DNA of 64,000 bases from contig LR990049.1 in NCBI GenBank assembly GCA_905147135.1, forward strand, positions 9,875,428 through 9,939,427. The letters run 5' to 3'. Both the position numbers and the translations under genes were made by a program. This DNA is from Blastobasis lacticolella. Its lineage: Eukaryota; Arthropoda; Insecta; Lepidoptera; Blastobasidae. Positions 1 through 11,395 of the stretch are shown here, piece by piece (position 1 is the first letter of the stretch; each line of letters starts with the position of its first letter). The notes below the pieces were generated by a model. It made no database searches, was not told the origin of the DNA, and saw only the letters and a list, made by a program, of their open reading frames with translations.

Positions 1-177
1 TGTATAGCGGTTGAAAAATGAATTATATTTTAAATAATCATTTGTATATATATTTTTCATTTATAGTTCTTATTTTAAGTAGGATCACAAATTAATTAAA
101 TTCGAATTGTTCATTTACTAAAGCTATAAGTTGTATTTAAAAGTATATAAATTAAGTAGTTTATCAGTTGTCTATAA

Positions 178-262
178 TAGCACCCATAACACAAGCTTTG
201 CTTACTTTGGGACTAGATAGCGCTATGCGAATTTTCCAAGCATATTTATTTATTATTTACTT
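178..262. repeat. Dispersed SINE/LINE tail fragment
   Basis: A block containing CACCCATAACACAAGCTTTG and ending in TATTTATTTATT recurs next to the tRNA-headed SINE at 9.06-9.23 kb and, inverted, near 35.47 kb. It lies just past the stop of the minus-strand JHBP-like gene. Its TTTATT motifs (AATAAA on the minus strand, about 245-254) could serve that gene as polyadenylation signals. Confidence 0.5.
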
Positions 263-308
263 ACATACAATTAAAGGTATAACATTAATGATATAGGTAA
301 CCTAACCA

Positions 309-3300
309 CTACGACTCCTCAGGAAACAGTTGATCGTACGGCACTTTCAAAAACAGCTTGTTGGCGATTCGGATTCCCAATTTGTTCCAATTGGCTTGTG
401 CTGCGGGTAGCATTTCTGTGTATAGGGTCTTCCAATTTGAGTTCGCAAACTGGTTACCTAAGTCCGCTGCAACAAATAATTTAAATTTAGAAATTGCATT
501 AAAATGTACTGTCCCTTCGACAAGAAACCCGATATGACAATGTTGATCGTAAACGATAAAATATTTTTTATACTACTAAGGTGGCAACAAGCTTACTTAG
601 GCTGGCCTGATGGTTTAAAAGCACAGTCACTGCAGCCTATGGACGTTAGCGATACCAGGAGTAGCTATCACTCACGCGCTGCCGATCCCGTAAAACTAAA
701 ATGCAACTTTCTAAACCTATAATTTGTGTGACATCACTATTGTGGTTGCGTGCTATCATAATAGTCATGTTTTCCATACAAAGACGTAACGCTCCCGCGT
801 TCATTAGCCTCGTTAGTAATATCCTCGTATTAGCTCGTACAAGAACCATTGACCACCACTCACAGCTGTAATACTTTGTATTTATATGGCCTTGTAAATT
901 AATTACATATCTTAGGACAATAGACAGACAGATTGAAATAATTATAGTTCTCAGGAAATATGTACCTTCCTAATAACATATGTGAGACTTAGTTCCAGTC
1001 GATTTGTTGGAAAAACAGTACCTACAACAAACATACAGCGATACACCCTAGTTTTTGTCATAGGAGTTTCGCACGCACTAGGTCTAGAATACAACGAAAT
1101 TCAAAGATAATGTGATGCAACACGAGTTCTTTTTGAGATTTTTCTTTGTGTTTGCATTTAAAGATTGTAATTGCTCCATCTCTAGTCAAGAAGGTCAAAA
1201 GTAGGTAACTCGTGGTGTTCTTTTCGTGGCCCCTTGTACCTTTTATCATGGAGAATACATTAAAATTTAATGATAAAATATTTTGTACAACATTCTAATA
1301 ATTTATAATTATACTTACTAATTTCTTTTGACTCGGGATTGTCATTGGAAAGGAAAGCTCCTAAATAAGACACATCAGGCCGCATGTAAAAGGAATTAAT
1401 CCGTATGTGCGTTTGATCACCTTTCTTCTCTGGTTTCCCGTCTAGTTTCCAAGTGCATACGACATCCGCTGTAAAATAATATTAATTAAAATCCTGGAAA
1501 AAACTCATACTTATTTTATTGGTCATCAATTTATTTTATCTCGTAAACATTATTTATGAATTATTTTTCTCAGCAAGCGAGTGGGCGATTCGGGTTTGAA
1601 CGCAGTTATGGATACTACTAACCACTCGTTCCGTCCTTCGGATGATTCGTTTATCCATAGGCGAATGTTATCGATTGATAGCAAGCTTAACAGAAATTAA
1701 CATTCTACATTTCTGTCCGGCGTGGAATCGAACCCATGACCGCTTGCATGGTAGACCGGTGGTAGCGACAATTGGACTACTCAGGTTTAAACTACGAACC
1801 CCCACGATTAAAATACGACGATAGCCTAGCCGTTTCTGTTTTCCCCCCTTCTAAGATTCCTCTCCCCAATTACGCTGGTATGCATATACTATACTAATAA
1901 TAATCTCGAATATCACTTAAGGAAACTATAATTCGCACTCACTCATTGTTGCATTGAGTTTTCCTGTAGTGTTGATTGCCAAGGTGTTGAAACTTCCATC
2001 GCCAATGTACGTGCCTTCGACGTACAGCTTTGGGGCCGCAATGTCTACTTCCAGATGAAACCGATCGTCATCAGCGCGTAGTCTGTAACAAAAAAGATTG
2101 AATACACTTGGGATAGCACACCTGGATGTAGAGTCTAAACTAGTGTAAAACGAAAAGACCACAAAGGTCGAATAAAGACGGCTAGATGTTAAGCCTAATG
2201 AATTAAAAAACCTTTGTTGGTACGGTACCCTGCAGAGTGAACGTATCCTCACTGTTATTACTACAATATGCTAGAGAAGTGCATTCACTGTGTGGGCAAC
2301 TTTGCTAGCTATTAAAGGAAAAAGCATAGCAGGGAATTGTCCATTCTGAAATAAATGATTCTTTATTTATATACCCTTCCATCCTTATGTCGTGGATCTT
2401 CCAACTATTCGCACGAGTCGCTTTGGCTCGACCTTTATAATGCGTACGGCTAAGGAATAGAACGCGTTGCCTGCGAGTGTGTTCCCTGATCAATATAATC
2501 TGGATGCTTTCATGACTAGAGTGAATAGGCTGTTCCAAGACGGGCATGCTTCATATTCGGCCGCATCGTCACTTACCAACAGGTGAGATGGCGGTCAAAT
2601 GCCTGTCTTGTCTAAATATAAAAAAAACCCTAACATAATTCAGGACACCTCCGACTATGTAGTCAAAGAATGTGGGGTTCTATCAGGCCAAACACCAAAA
2701 ACACAAAACCAACCGGTGCGTTTACATGAAATTCGCTTGGTGTAAACTGAAAAAGCCTCGGTGTAGGTTTCGCTCGTTGTTCTGTTATTGTTTATCTATG
2801 CTGGGAAAAGAGATCGTACAAGGACCGATTGCTCTTGTTTTGCTCCATGTTCATACAGTGTACACACTATAAAATCCTGTTGCTAGATCCTGGCATTAGA
2901 TTCGGCGAACATCTGCGCAAGACTGAGGGCCCGGCTGGTCAGTTTCTCGCCTTGGGGGAGACTTACCTATGTCAGCAGTGGCCTGCGTCATTTATTACGG
3001 AAATTTTAAACGACGGAATTTTACGTGTTCAAATAAAACTGCACCTACCGGTTTCTAGATAAACGTGCTCGTTTTTAGCTCTATTCTTAGCACTTATGTG
3101 TTATTTTACACCTTTTTTATATCACTAACGTCGCAAACCAGCTTGCAACCTGCCTGATGTTTCCTGTAGCAGTATTTTGAAACCGTTACAAAATGTTTCG
3201 GGTGTCTATCACCGTTGATCACTTTCTATCAGGTGACATGCTTCTTTGCCTACATATATCATAGAAAATACGCCAAAATCAATTTCCGGGATAACCTACA

Positions 3301-6300
3301 ACCTTATTATACCAAGAAAAATATATTTATAAAAATTCTGAAAATAACAAATGAAGAAAAAATCCTAATTAAATATTGCAGACCGGTTCTAGAGTTCTGT
3401 CTAATGTATGAAAATCACGGCAACTTGTGTATCTAAGTGTGCAAAATACAATAGGAGTGCTAAGTTGAAAACTCACCTTACTTTCTTTACCTTTGCTGCT
3501 TTTAAACCATATACGTTTATATCTTTTAAAGTGACCTTAGCTTGTACCTGGAAACAGAATAATATTAATGTTTACTATACTTTAACTACCTAAAGTAGTA
3601 GAATAATAAAGTGAGGGCATCAACCGATTACCATATACTAAACCGGCTTTTAGATTTTGAATTTCAAGTCAAAATTATATCCGTGTTTATCCGGTGAGCA
3701 ATACAGAAAATAACATTAACATAAATTAATAATTAAAACCTTGATTAGATAACTAGAACGCTCTAATTTTTTCCTGTTGTTGTTTAGAGGCCATCACTAG
3801 TACAAAATGACAACGATCACGTCGAAGGTCATTTAAGAACATTCGTTAATATTCCGTATTATCATGAATGGTCAGAAACATCGCGTTGTCGTTGGTGCCG
3901 TCATAACCTGTTGATTAGGTAGAACTAGTTTTCGGTACGTTTTAGGTGCTTGAGGGGAGTACTGACCACGCCGTCTATGGTTTCAGTTGAGTAAGTAAAA
4001 CTCCAATGCTCAATCGTATTTCACATACGTTGCACGTTAGCAGCATCTGATGCGTACTTTCAACAATGCAATCTCCAACCCGCCTGCTTCGCGGGAAAGT
4101 TATGGCAAAAACTCCACTACTACAACATGGAGGCTCAAGTTCAGATATTAATACAAAAGACAATGGACGATGACAAACAAAAACACAAAACTACATGAAA
4201 AGTTGCAACACTACAATTTTTCTCTTACATGCCTGATGACGTCGGCGCTGTGACGATGATTTTCTTTAGTGTAGTGTAGGGTACTCGTAGCTGTAACCTA
4301 CAATTAATCTGTGCCCAAGGCAATGGAATTATCCAGGACCTGGACGCTAACAATGGGGCCGTTGTCAAAACTATCGTCGGCAGACGAAACATTTGGCTCT
4401 GGGCCAAATGGCAGTAGCTCACGGCAGTCACCGTGACCCTTAAATCCCACTTGAGCACAAGGGTGATAACGGTTTTTTTTTTTTTTTTTTATGTCATACG
4501 GTAGGCAAACAGGCAAGCGGGCCACCTGATGGAAAGTGGTCACCACTGCCTATAGACATTAGCAACACCAAGAGTATCGCTAATGCGTTGCCCACCTCTA
4601 TAACACGTTGCTCTGGCAGCAAAAAGCAAATGCCACTCTACTGCCAAAGCCACGGTTCCCCAAATCCCCACCCCATGGAGCACTGGAAACCTTACTCACC
4701 GGCAGAAACACAATACTATTTAAAAGAGTATTATTTAGCTGCGATATTCTGTAAGGTACTTCCCCAGTCGGGCGGCTCCAATTCGAACGAGATACCCCGC
4801 TATGCCCTACCTCTCTTAAATCATCAACAGGTTATCAGGAAAGAGGCCCCGGGAGATCTAAGAAGTGAAATCGAGCAAAGTTAAGAAAAAAAAACAGGAA
4901 AGCGACTGTGGCAGAAACCGGGATTGACCGCTCAAATGATGATCATGAGTGAAGGTACTCGTTCCATAGACACTTATAATTTATAATGATAACTTTTACA
5001 AGCCGTAAAAGTAACCCGCGTACATATATTCCTACTTACGCAACTGCATGACATGTACGAATATTCTCTGGAAGTACATAAATAAGAATATTTTTACCAT
5101 AAAACTTTCTGTTTTTATGGCAAATAGGTTTATGGTTTAAATTATAACTTGCTAGTCAAGTGAACGGTATTAACGGTAAAAATATTAAGTATACTCGCCA
5201 ATGAGGGGTCTGGTAGCTCTGCAGGTTAAGTTTATTTACAAAGCTCTTTATGTAGGGGACTGCAGCTACAAGCGAATAGCTAAATCAATACACACCTGAT
5301 TCTGAGAGTATGAGACACGTAGCTCTTTTTGGTAGTAAGGTTCAATTGGTGGCACGTTCAACTCCTTGATTCCGTTCGCCATAACCGAAATACCGTCCTG
5401 TATAGCTCCCACCAAGCATTCGTTCACATCGGGCGAGTTTCGGTCGCAAAGTTTGAAATATTTTGCTGAAAAACAAATAGGATAATATCTATAATGATAG
5501 TAGGTCACAACAATTTCGAGTAATTTCTAGTTACCACAAAGAAGAATCGTTACTGGTTTTTACTAAGGTACTCTCAGTAATTCCGTAAGTAATTCGCATA
5601 TTCATTAGTATTGTTATTGCCAAGTAAACACTTTGGTAAAGGTCATCTTTACGAGCAAATAATCGTGCAAAGTTTTTGTTTATTTAGGCACAGTTAGGCA
5701 GTTTTTCCTAACATCGCAACAGATTATTCATTAACATCATTCGATTTTGTCATCAACATTTTTAGTACAAAATCATTTTTCTTTGTGGTACCAGAGCTAA
5801 AACGGAGCGGATCAGTAGTAGAGGGGATACTAAAACTTTATCCTCATACTACTATTCTACAAGCGACGAAATTCACCTAATCAACATCGTAAACTCGTTT
5901 AACTCAGGCCAATATAACAGGGTTCAACTTGCACACGGATTTTCGACTGAACCTCTCGTCCCCGTCATTCCTCATCACGGATCTCTTAGCTGTTTAATAT
6001 ATATTGTTGACTGTCTTATCCAATATGGTATTCAAAGAGTTTGATAAGAATTATAAAAGAAAAGTAGGTATAAATATCTATTCAACTCTAGACGTTACAG
6101 TGATTGCTCCGAACTTCCAAGTTGCTGAGAGATAGGGCCCGGAGTGTAGAAGCGTCCTGTTACGCTAAATATATTGAGTCTGTTGAATTCTCAATAAATA
6201 AGTATCCTAAATACATCTGCTCATACTTCAATTTAAAATCTAATAATAAGCATTTAATACACCAGTGCATAAAAAAGGATCCAGATCGATAAATATAGAA

Positions 6301-7983
6301 AATATGCGTCATCTCCAAGATTCTTGAAGAGGTTGTTTATAATCAAGTCTATCCAGCTCTCAAGCAATCATTTAGTGACTTGCAGCATGGTTTTCGTAAA
6401 GGTCAATTTAGTTTACTTACATTTTATATTCTTGTAAAAGCATGACAACAAAATAAAATAAAAAATAAATATATTGAATGAAATTTTCCTAACTAAACGT
6501 AAACCCTTCTTAGAGTTTTTCGAGAAACTGTGTTGTTTGGTAGGTATAAAAATTATTTTCGACCTATGACTGCGACTTCATTAATGTGCGTATTTCGGGT
6601 TAACAACCTGTCCTATTTCAGGCCTGGTCCGTTCTTTTTGTGTAAATTCCGTGAAGTAAAGATACATATTTCCTACCAAATGTTCCCCCCTTGGCCCCTT
6701 TCTAAGCATTCAAGTGTCACAAAATCGGTTCAAAGGTTGGACGGAATATTTTAAATCGACTTCTATTGCCTTAATTTTAGTGCAATCGGGCAATAGTCTA
6801 TATACTAATATTATAAAGAGAAAATATTTGATTGTTCGTCGTTTTATTTGATTGTATTAGATAAACTCAAAAACTACTTAACCGATTATAAAAATCCTTT
6901 ACCTGTAGCTACATCATTAACGAGTAACATAGGCTATATTATATCTTTAAAAAAATTTAGATACTTTGAAAAAAGGTATCAAAATGTTGCAAGATCGCGC
7001 ATCATTTCAGAACGGCTTCACTTAGTAGCTAATTATATTTTTGTTTGATTTTTAATCGTCAGGACAAGGTTTCTATGTAAGAAAAAAATGGCTAGGGTAG
7101 GGTTAGTGTAGGGTAGGAGTAGGGTAGGTCATGGTAGGGTAGAGGTAGGGCGACATGCGATAAAAGTCGCGCCGGGTCTACTAGTGGTACACAAGTACAT
7201 ATAAAAGCTAATAAATCAATGAATTATGATAAATAACAATGCTTTCACATCGATATTTCATATCATAACCGTGGTGACAAACCCGATATTTGTACCTAAC
7301 GATTTATGTTTAGTGAAACCCCGAGCGCACCCCGTCCCTACGGGGTGTCGCATCCGATGAAACCTGAAAAGCCCTTCCGGCTACAGGTGCTCCCAGGGGG
7401 TGTTAAGCACGTATGCGCCTAGGTCCCTTTTTTGGCGAGTCGTGCATAACCAGTCCGACCGGCCGGCTGGTACTCATGAGAGTTCACCTCCTCCCTCCCA
7501 ACCGCTATACCGGAGGGTGCCCGTTTCCTATGCGTTGGGAGCAAAATAAAAAAAAAAGTTAAGGGAAAAACCATTAAAATCGTAAAACAAACATTATTTG
7601 AACTTCATACCTATACCTATCGTAATTTAACGTAGATTAGAGGAAAATAATATCACCGTTGTGGTTAATTTATTATTTGTAATGTTTATATTTATAAGCA
7701 AAAGGTAATACTTATAATGTAACGTCAATACAAATTAAAAAACAAAGTCCCACGCGGCGAATGTCTCCTCGCGATAATTTCAAAACTACTAAATTTATTA
7801 GAATAGAAAATAAAGGTTTAGGTGTATAAATCGTTAAGGTACCTACTACTCGTGCGAAGTCGGGGCAAGTCGCTAGTATAATCATAAAGATCAGCGTTAC
7901 TCACCAATATCGACAGCCCCAAAAGCTTTCCCAGATACGAGGGCGAGCGTTAAAAACACTACAGAAAAATTATGTTTTATCAT
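309..7983 (-). CDS. Takeout / haemolymph juvenile hormone binding protein family (JHBP domain), six exons
   Basis: Secreted single-domain carrier of the takeout/JHBP family, which binds juvenile hormone or other small lipophilic ligands in haemolymph or tissue fluids. Coding exons on the minus strand: 7905-7983, 5296-5465, 3477-3547, 1943-2082, 1319-1468 and 309-466. All introns are GT-AG, phases agree at every junction, and the sum is 768 nt (255 aa plus TAG), the usual family length. Residues 1-22 form a signal peptide (SVVFLTLALVSGKAFG, then AVD). The mature N-terminus has the family's cysteine pair in KLCDRNSPDVNEC, followed by VPPIEP. The middle shows VTLKDINVYGLKAAKVK and PKLYVEGTY, and the C-terminus ends IANKLFLKVPYDQLFPEES, all typical of takeout proteins. 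A third Cys lies in DVVCTWKLDG. Intron 1 contains a LINE fragment and a Helitron-like insertion. The ligand and exact orthologue cannot be read from sequence. The family is certain; exon edges are well supported by phase. Confidence 0.93.
560..690 (-). repeat. LINE 3'-end fragment
   Basis: A diverged copy of the family also seen at 4480-4610, 26245-26460 and 36021-36270. Shared words are GGCCTGATGG, CAGCCTATGGACGTTAGC and the ...GCGCTGCC end. It sits in the takeout-like gene between its last two exons. Confidence 0.5.
1700..1800 (-). repeat. tRNA-derived SINE head
   Basis: Read on the minus strand it has a Pol III B-box-like GGTTCGATTCC and an A-box-like stretch, followed by CAGAAAT. The architecture matches the heads at 9.06, 24.8 and 35.6 kb. 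No clover-leaf with paired stems can be drawn, so it is not a tRNA gene. Confidence 0.6.
2340..2615 (+). repeat. LINE reverse-transcriptase C-terminal fragment
   Basis: The plus strand reads FPDQYNLDAFMTRVNRLF followed by a stop and then 3'-tail sequence, like the C-terminal end of a Jockey/CR1-like LINE ORF2. It is the same family as 27385-27660 (minus), with short tails at 36425-36490 and 43515-43560. 5'-truncated and frameshifted, so non-functional. Confidence 0.6.
2672..3470. other. Intronic sequence, no gene recognised
   Basis: Part of the takeout-like gene's intron between 2082 and 3477. Short open frames on the plus strand at 2672-3062 show no recognisable domain and overlap one another in different frames. 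Confidence 0.5.
4480..4610 (-). repeat. LINE 3'-end fragment with poly(T) tract
   Basis: Begins with a T-homopolymer of about 18 at 4471-4490. It is followed by the dispersed sequence GGCAAACAGGCAAGCGGGCC, seen again at 26.27 and 36.07 kb. On the minus strand this reads [12 protein letters not shown], the end of a LINE ORF2. The oligo(T) is therefore the element's poly(A) tail. Confidence 0.6.
6104..6427 (+). pseudogene. Degenerate Jockey-like LINE reverse transcriptase
   Basis: The first part reads ASCYAKYIESVEFSINKYPK, typical of the linker before the reverse transcriptase of Jockey-type LINEs. After a frame break at about 6290 it continues ISKILEEVVYNQVYPALK and then DLQHGFRKGQFSL. That corresponds to the reverse-transcriptase segment (SKI-E...QHGFR-G-S) of the same class. 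No catalytic YADD box survives. It is a dead fragment inside intron 1 of the takeout-like gene. Confidence 0.65.
6798..7188 (+). mobile_element. Helitron-like non-autonomous element with GGGTAGGG minisatellite
   Basis: Starts TCTATATACTAATATTATAA, continues with AAAAACTACTTAACCGATT and ends GTCGCGCCGGGTCTACTAGT. A TC start and CTAG-type end without inverted repeats or target duplication suggest a Helitron-like element. A G-rich array of TAGGGTAGG-like units lies at 7096-7152. A related element lies inverted at 62069-62670, with the same CTAGT end and a complementary minisatellite. No protein is encoded. Confidence 0.5.
7310..7545. repeat. GC-richer dispersed block
   Basis: A stretch much richer in GC than its surroundings (CCCCGTCCCTACGGGGTG and following). 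It weakly resembles the block near 51.34-51.49 kb. It has no coding frame and is probably a transposon fragment. Class unknown. Confidence 0.3.
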
Positions 7984-8170
7984 TTTGAAAACGGTTTGAA
8001 ATATTCCACGATGCCGTATTTCAAATCAGCTCTGTGAATGAAGACACGATATTCTCGGAGCAGCGTCGACCAGCGTCTGCAGGCAGGGCGCTCGAGCCTT
8101 TTGTTTAGGGCGCATCCTGCTACGTCAAACCAAGCAGATGTTCAAACTCAATGTCAACCACTTGACCCCC

Positions 8171-8180
8171 ATTATTTATA
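8171..8180 (-). promoter_or_regulatory. Candidate TATA box of the takeout-like gene
   Basis: The minus strand reads TATAAATAAT about 190 nt upstream of the ATG at 7983, leaving a plausible 5' leader of about 160 nt. The intervening sequence is of mixed composition and free of the repeats seen elsewhere. Position is the only support. Confidence 0.3.
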
Positions 8181-9057
8181 ACAGGTTCCATTTAACATAT
8201 CAGGAAAAACCCCTTCATGAAAAATAGCAACAACAATTGAAAATTGATATATGGATTTTATACGAATTAACTATCATAAACAAATTGTTTCGCACAATAC
8301 TAGGATACTTACGAGTATTTTGTTGTTCAGAAACCTATTGAAACTACTAGGGATGAGTGGAACTGGCTGCCTGTACATGTTTTCCGTGTAACGCTGAGTT
8401 TCATCAAGAGGGAATAGGTACAACGACGAGGACCTATGCTTCACGGGAGACTGCAACTATGTATTCCAAGCCTGCACAAAAAATCAAATCATAATAATAG
8501 AATAAATCATAATAATCACGGGTTGTTCTGACGCCCAGATGATGATGATGATTGTTCTCACTCGCAGTATCTACCTGCAGCGTAAAATATGAATTATTAC
8601 ATATCGTCCAGCCCCTTTCGATGTTGTCCCTTCGTAGCCAAATTAGTAGATAATCACGAAATGGAAATTTGTTTACCAAATGGGATTACTTGCCTTAGTT
8701 TTTTTTAACAAGTACCTACCTAATAATAAAAATATATGTGTTAAAATGTAATAATTAAATTAAAAATTATTAATATTAATCATTAATAATTTTTACATAA
8801 TGACACAACATTTTTAATCACTGCGTAATCAATTTTTTTTTAATTTAATTACCATAATCTCAAGTACAATAAAAATTTTGTATCACTTATCTTTCGCTAT
8901 TGATCTTGTTAATCGGATGCTAATTAATGACGCCAAGCGCCTAATGTCTTAGAACCGGTAGAAGACAGCAGCGTTTCCAGTAGTGAATTTTCAATTATCT
9001 GATTACCATCTTACTTGTGAAAACCGCCCATAACAGTCCAATGTCCAATGTGTGTTT
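8181..9057. other. Intergenic AT-rich DNA, nothing recognised
   Basis: No gene, RNA or clear repeat is visible. Composition is AT-rich with short homopolymers near 8700-8880. Two short minus frames here show no domain. Confidence 0.5.
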
Positions 9058-9225
9058 GACGACCTGAGTGGTTTAATGGTAACCATCCGGTCTGCCACGC
9101 AAGAGGTCCCGGTTTCGATTCCCGGCCGGCCGGCAGAAATTGAAATGCACCCATAGTACAAGCTTTGCTTAGTTAGCTGTGTGAATTTGTCCACGAATAT
9201 TTATTTATTATTATTATGTTAATGG
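9058..9225 (+). repeat. tRNA-derived SINE
   Basis: Head with A-box-like TGGTTTAATGG and B-box-like GGTTTCGATTCC, then CAGAAATTGAAATGCACCCA, CAAGCTTTGC and a TATTTATTTATTA tail. Related heads lie at 1.7, 24.8 and 35.6 kb. Confidence 0.7.
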
Positions 9226-9230
9226 AGGCA

Positions 9231-10436
9231 GGCGCGGATCCAGCCCTATGCCTCACAATCGCCCACGGTTTTATGAGCCAAAAGGCCAAAAATTCCGAGC
9301 TCGGTGTGCTCGCTCCATTATTTAGTTGATTTTACAAAAAATTTAGAGCTTGCGTCTCTCACTTGTTTATTTACTTCGGTTTTTTTCATACTGTTTACCA
9401 ATCTTTCAAATACAAAATATTTCGAGCTCGCAGCACTCGCTCAAATATTCATTTTAACAATCACCCCAGCTTTTAAAAACCATAATGTTAAAAGTTTCAT
9501 GCGCGGTCCGATTTCGATTTCAATAATTTAAATCACTTTTATTGTCTTTTATTATGCTCAGCATCACACATCGTCACAGCACCTAAGCTAAGCTGCCAAA
9601 AATTTCGAACCTGCTTTTAAGACCCAAAATATCAAAGATTTCGAGCTCGCTTCGCTGCCTCACTCATAGGTTTCAGTTACTTTTCTTGCGTTGCGCCAAG
9701 CTCGTCGCGGGCGCTCATTCATTGATTTCCCTAAGTTACTTTTGTAAAGATTACCCCTTGCTGTTAAGACCCAAAGTGTCAAAAATTTCGAGCTCGCTTT
9801 GCTCGCTCATTCATTCTATATCACCTCAGGCTTTTATAACCCAAAATGTCAAGAATTTCTAGCTCTTTCCGCTCACTCATTCATTCGTAAACATCCCAAC
9901 TTTTACGATACAAAATGTAAAAATTTTCGAGCTCGCTTCGGTCGCTCCTCATTCATACCTTTCAGATACTTTTCTTATCATTCACCACGCTTGTTGCTGT
10001 CACTCATTCATTGATTTCCTTCGATTACTATTGTGAAGATCACCCATTGTTGTTGAGACCAAGAACGTCCGACGAACGAAATTCATTCAATAATCACCTT
10101 TTATAACCTAAAAAGTCACAAATTTCAAGCTCACTCCGCTCGCTATTTTTTTCATTTATCACCCCAACGTTTAATACCTGATATGTCAAAACTGTCGAGC
10201 TCGCTCTGGTGGCTCAGTCATTAATCACTCCAGCTTTTAAAACATAAAATGTCTTAAATTTCTTGCTCGCTCCGCTCGCTCATACATTTGTTGTTTTCAC
10301 CCAGGTTGTAAAACCCAACATTTCTTCATTTATTGATCACCCTATTAAAAAGGCCAAATTTTTGCGCGCTTATGATTGATACCTATAATTTTGACTTTTG
10401 CCCCCCTCCCCCTCACCCAAATCCTGGATCCTGACT
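9231..10436 (+). mobile_element. GAGCTCG-array non-autonomous element with short inverted ends
   Basis: Left end GGCGCGGATCCAG and right end CTGGATCCTGAC are imperfect inverted repeats. Inside are about a dozen degenerate units of roughly 70-100 bp. Each has AAATTTCGAGCTCGCT, a CGCTCGCTCATTCATT-like arm and CACCCCAGCTTTTAA plus GACCCAAAATGTC. A header (ACGGTTTTATGAG) recurs at the starts of the 33.66 and 51.94 kb copies. Small plus frames inside encode nothing recognisable. Confidence 0.6.
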
Positions 10437-11395
10437 GGAGGGTATTGCCATAATTTCCACGCTTGCCATGGTCTGCCTCTATTAGTCGCCTTATGATACC
10501 CATCAAGTCATACTTAAAATATAGTAGAGTTAGATACCTCTTAGCGATAAAGGGAACTCATAGAACACCGCGAACATTTTAGTTCAGGTTTGTCGGAGAA
10601 ATGGTATAAACCCATTGGAGCGTTGCATAATTCCATTAGAAGGTTTTTGCGGCGATAAATTTCAACAAAACAGTTCAACGAGTGTATTTAGATAAGAAAG
10701 CGATAATACAATAAAAAATAACAAAGAATAAAATAATAGGATAGTTAGAGTAGCAATCGTAATGTGGCACTACCAAACCCTTTGGTCTCTTGTTAGACCC
10801 GCCACCACCCATGGTCACGTCTCGACCGAAGCAACGCACGTGCGCCAGGGGCTCTATACACGTGCTTAAAATTCCCTTATAGTCTCTTCTGTCCTTATCC
10901 TTTCTGGAGCGTGGCCACGTGATCATCAGTTAGAGAGTAGTTTATTCTGTGAGTTAGTTACATATCTTGACTCGTCGGTGATCGAATAACAAGTGATACG
11001 GTCGGGTCGAATATGAAACCATCGAGGTAGTTCTAGTAACGCTGCAAGGTGGCGCGCCGATCGAAGTTCCGTTTCCGCTTCATTTATGAGTCCATACTAT
11101 TGAGTTTCTCCGACAGGTGTATTGCTTTTTCTGCCCCCCTTTTCCATGATATCTACGCATAGATTATTGTGCTGCGGCGCATATTCTACTATGGATATTA
11201 TAGTCTAATACAAAGCGTCAGTCCATAACGCGCTCAGTAAGCATTGAAGAGACTCTGGTGTTATTCAACTCTGCGGGACATGACATGACCTATATGAGGA
11301 AAAATGCCACTTCTAAAAAAACTACATACCTTTAAATAACTTTGTTTTGTCATTGGTTTTGACCGGTTATACTTGGGATCACCCTAACATAATAT
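10437..11395. other. Intergenic, no gene recognised
   Basis: Holds an 83-codon minus frame (10675-10926) without a recognisable domain or gene-like flanks. Otherwise unremarkable. Confidence 0.45.

Noticed and set aside
9058..9135. tRNA-like sequences at 1.7, 9.06, 18.5, 24.8, 35.6 and 45.2 kb as tRNA genes
   Set aside because: Only A/B-box-like parts are kept. Acceptor and anticodon stems do not pair and SINE tails follow.
9231..10436. CRISPR-like reading of the GAGCTCG arrays
   Set aside because: Units and spacers are both degenerate, the genome is eukaryotic, and transposon-like ends bracket the array.
10675..10926. 83-codon minus frame with a GGGGSNKRPKG stretch
   Set aside because: Composition and lack of any motif or neighbouring exons suggest chance in repeat-rich DNA.
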